From assembly GCA_037178625.1 (NCBI GenBank), contig CM074140.1, forward strand, positions 2,108,001 through 2,172,000: DNA of 64,000 nt. The letters are read 5' to 3'. Numbering within the stretch: the stretch's first letter is position 1; each line of letters starts with the position of its first letter. Source of the DNA: Skeletonema tropicum. Lineage: Eukaryota > Bacillariophyta > Thalassiosirophyceae > Thalassiosirales > Thalassiosiraceae. Below the pieces are notes generated by a model. It searched no databases and was not told the origin of the DNA. It was given only the letters and a program-made list of their open reading frames with translations. A program made the position numbers and the translations under genes. Below, piece by piece: positions 61,951-64,000 of the stretch.

Positions 61951-63296
61951 TTATTGTTTTTTCAATAGATGAACTCGCGAGAGCGTCTCGACCACCTTCT
62001 TGAACTCAGCTTTGATGTCTTGATATTCTGCCGTAATCTTCTCTTCATCTTTCTGTCCAGCTCGATGGTAGATAACTTTTACCCGAGGCATTGTATATCC
62101 TTCATAGCTTTTGCGCTTCATATCCAGTAAGGAGCAGGCAATCTTTGCATCAAATTTTTGTCGAAGGTGTCTCATTATAGTATTCCATTGTTCATCTACC
62201 AAACCAGCTTCAGTAAAGAGAGCTGCACTCTCAGTTGCATTTAACACACCAGTGACTGCAGCATCAATAAACTCATCCTTATGATGCTTTGCTAGATATC
62301 CCGACAACCGAAGGGCTCCTACTTTTACACCTTCGTCAAGACAACCTACTACATTCTGCAGGAACGGATTTCTTCGGTGGTATGACTCGAATGCATCATC
62401 TGACTTGTGTGAACGTACTGCAACTGCAGTTGTAGGTAATACTCAACCACATTCTTCTCTTTGGTGTGCTGCTGCTGCTGCTTTGCCACCATCTCCCCCA
62501 ATATGCGTTTGAATCTATTGCAGTCTGTCTCGTCCGACAAGTCAAGATCTGCCAATCCATAACATTGAAGGAGTGGAAACGGGTGGTGCGCTGATGTACA
62601 TGGCTTTGCAGCTTCGCCGGTGTCAGCACATTCGGCAACATATTCGTCAGTGCATTCATCTGCGCATTCGTTGCTGTTGGCATCATCGCTGATATCAACA
62701 TCGGTGTCGTTGCTACCGGTGTCACCCCAATCATCTTCCTCGTCATTTCGTTCTTCCTCAATCCTAAATTGCAAATCTTTATTCAGCCTCCGCCCAATCA
62801 CACCAATGTTAGGGCAACGAGGTGGACTGAATTTTTCCTTCTTCGCTTGAAGTGGTGCGTTTGCATGCCAGTTATCAGTCCTAGGTCCAAGACGAATGTA
62901 CCTCCGCTTACTTGTTCTTAAACAATTAGCTGATTCGACCTCTGCGTCAATGTCGTATTCATGGAGAAACTCTTTCCATTTATCCTCAGTAGTAAAACTG
63001 ATATCACCATCCGTGTTTTCTTTCACCAACTTACAGCTTTTCAATAACCATATCCAGTGGTCGCGTTCTATACCCACGAAGTTTTGTAATGACATTTTGT
63101 TCAATTGATCGATTTTATGCAACTCCTCGTTTGTAAGTCGACGTACTTCTGATGCGGGGTAGTCATCCGGAATCCGGACATCCCAAATGCGGTACCAATG
63201 GGATAACAATGAATTCTGGGATAGATATTGTAGTAGACCTGCTAATAATAATTCGGGGCTGTCTTGTGGACAAGCCTTGGCGTCGATTGTCTCCAT
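61951..63296 (-). CDS. unidentified, possibly element-associated protein, one frame change
   Basis: Starts at ATG 63296 (METIDAKACPQ) and is open to 62349; a second frame open from about 62400 to 61951 continues it. The join near 62390-62410 would read through YHRRNPFLQNVVGCLDEG into LSGYLAKHHKDEFIDAAV. It is either a one-base shift or a tiny unrecognised intron. The N-terminal 130 residues are Trp/Leu-rich and ordered, the middle is acidic with a short repeat (ECADECTDEYVAECAD), and the end is helical. The C-terminal block resembles sequences I associate with repeated stramenopile element ORFs, but I cannot name a family. Confidence 0.45.
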
Positions 63297-64000
63297 TGCT
63301 CTTGGTGCCGAAAAAAGTTTGTGGGGTATGCAGCGCGTTGTTGTGTTTAGGAACGTACTATCTTGTCTTGAGTATTCAATACACCCGGGCACAAATCAAA
63401 CCGGAAGTTGAATATAACGTATAGAGTAGATTCGTAAATTTGGGCACTGTGATACCGAAAGGTGCAGAAGCTATTAATGGTTATGATGGTGACTTCTTCG
63501 ATGCTATTGCAAGCAAATAAAAAAAATGACATAAATTGACACGCTGCTGCTAGTTAAATCTGTACGTAAGATCAGTATCTTATGTTATGGTAATTTAGTT
63601 TAGAGGTACAAAAAATAAGGTGGGAAAATGAGGTGCGAAATTGGTGTGGTAGCATCACGTCAAAAGCACAAGACCATCACCATGGTCAAAGCAGCATCGT
63701 CGACGAGTAGCAATGAGAAGCAGCAAGAAGCAGCCGCCTGATAGAGGGCGGCGGCCAGCCGTATCTTAGCAACAATCCAAGTTCAAAAAAACTTCGCCGC
63801 CGATCGGTGCCGTGGCGGCAAGTGGCGGCGGCGGCAGCAGCTTCGGTGTGGACGGAGGCGCCGTCGATTTCGATGCAGGCGGGTTGGGACTCACTGTCTA
63901 CAATGAATCAACAATGAAAGAAAAAGGGAAGCACTATGCTTCCTAATTTATGGATTGCATAACAGTCTTCCATGGAAAAAGATGGTGATGTGTGCGTGTT
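63297..64000. other. right edge, no supported gene
   Basis: GC-rich triplet tracts (GGCGGCGGC) at about 63740-63850, some related to the inverted repeat near 58708, and a possible start of a gene beyond the window. Only a 19-codon frame follows the ATG at 63679. Confidence 0.4.

Overview
The window looks like nuclear DNA of a centric diatom, probably Thalassiosirales-like. The evidence is compact genes with short GT-AG introns, a plastid-targeted sulfolipid enzyme with a diatom-style bipartite leader, a CCDC40-type axonemal ruler protein (centric diatoms make flagellated sperm), expanded F-box, trypsin and 2-oxoglutarate dioxygenase genes, and transposons typical of stramenopiles. No prokaryotic operons, rRNA, tRNA or CRISPR arrays were seen.

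Layout. 0.9-7.1 kb: a Gln/His-rich probable nuclear protein, a coiled-coil CCDC40 homologue on the minus strand and a disordered Ser/Pro-rich protein. 7.2-11.5 kb: a tandem duplication of an F-box-like gene. 11.6-17 kb: a small membrane protein, UDP-sulfoquinovose synthase (SQD1) and an unusual EF-hand/transmembrane/phytanoyl-CoA-dioxygenase-like fusion. 17.1-22.1 kb: a long transposase-derived frame that seems to lack its catalytic core, and a BTB-BACK protein. 22.8-25.6 kb: a seven-unit 145-bp minisatellite, palindromes and a PIF1-like helicase relic. 26-37.1 kb: a 7-TM receptor-like protein, a secreted prolyl-4-hydroxylase-like enzyme, a divergent pair of trypsin-like proteases and a gametolysin-like metalloprotease, forming a membrane/secretory cluster. 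37.8-47 kb: a TIR element with PIF/Harbinger-like traits, a four-TM protein, a 238-bp MITE with an 8-bp target duplication, an F-box/LRR protein, a 225-bp tandem repeat, a PITH-domain protein, a second PhyH-like dioxygenase and a foldback MITE. 47.3-64 kb is dominated by mobile DNA: a head-to-tail pair of 2,064-bp elements, a 518-bp TA-flanked MITE that supplies the stop codon of a 638-codon orphan frame, G-rich minisatellites, a methyltransferase gene inside a duplicated repeat module, a MULE-like fragment, a Harbinger-like transposase with an apparently complete DDE triad, a RING-finger gene and an unidentified possibly element-borne gene.

Several otherwise good genes (912-2928, 3101-5230, 39322-40051, 60114-60715) are broken by single-base frame changes, two of them at homopolymer runs. 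Residual assembly indels are the simplest explanation, but real lesions are possible. Intron boundaries were placed by eye from GT-AG consensus, reading-frame continuity and family alignment from memory; no search was run.
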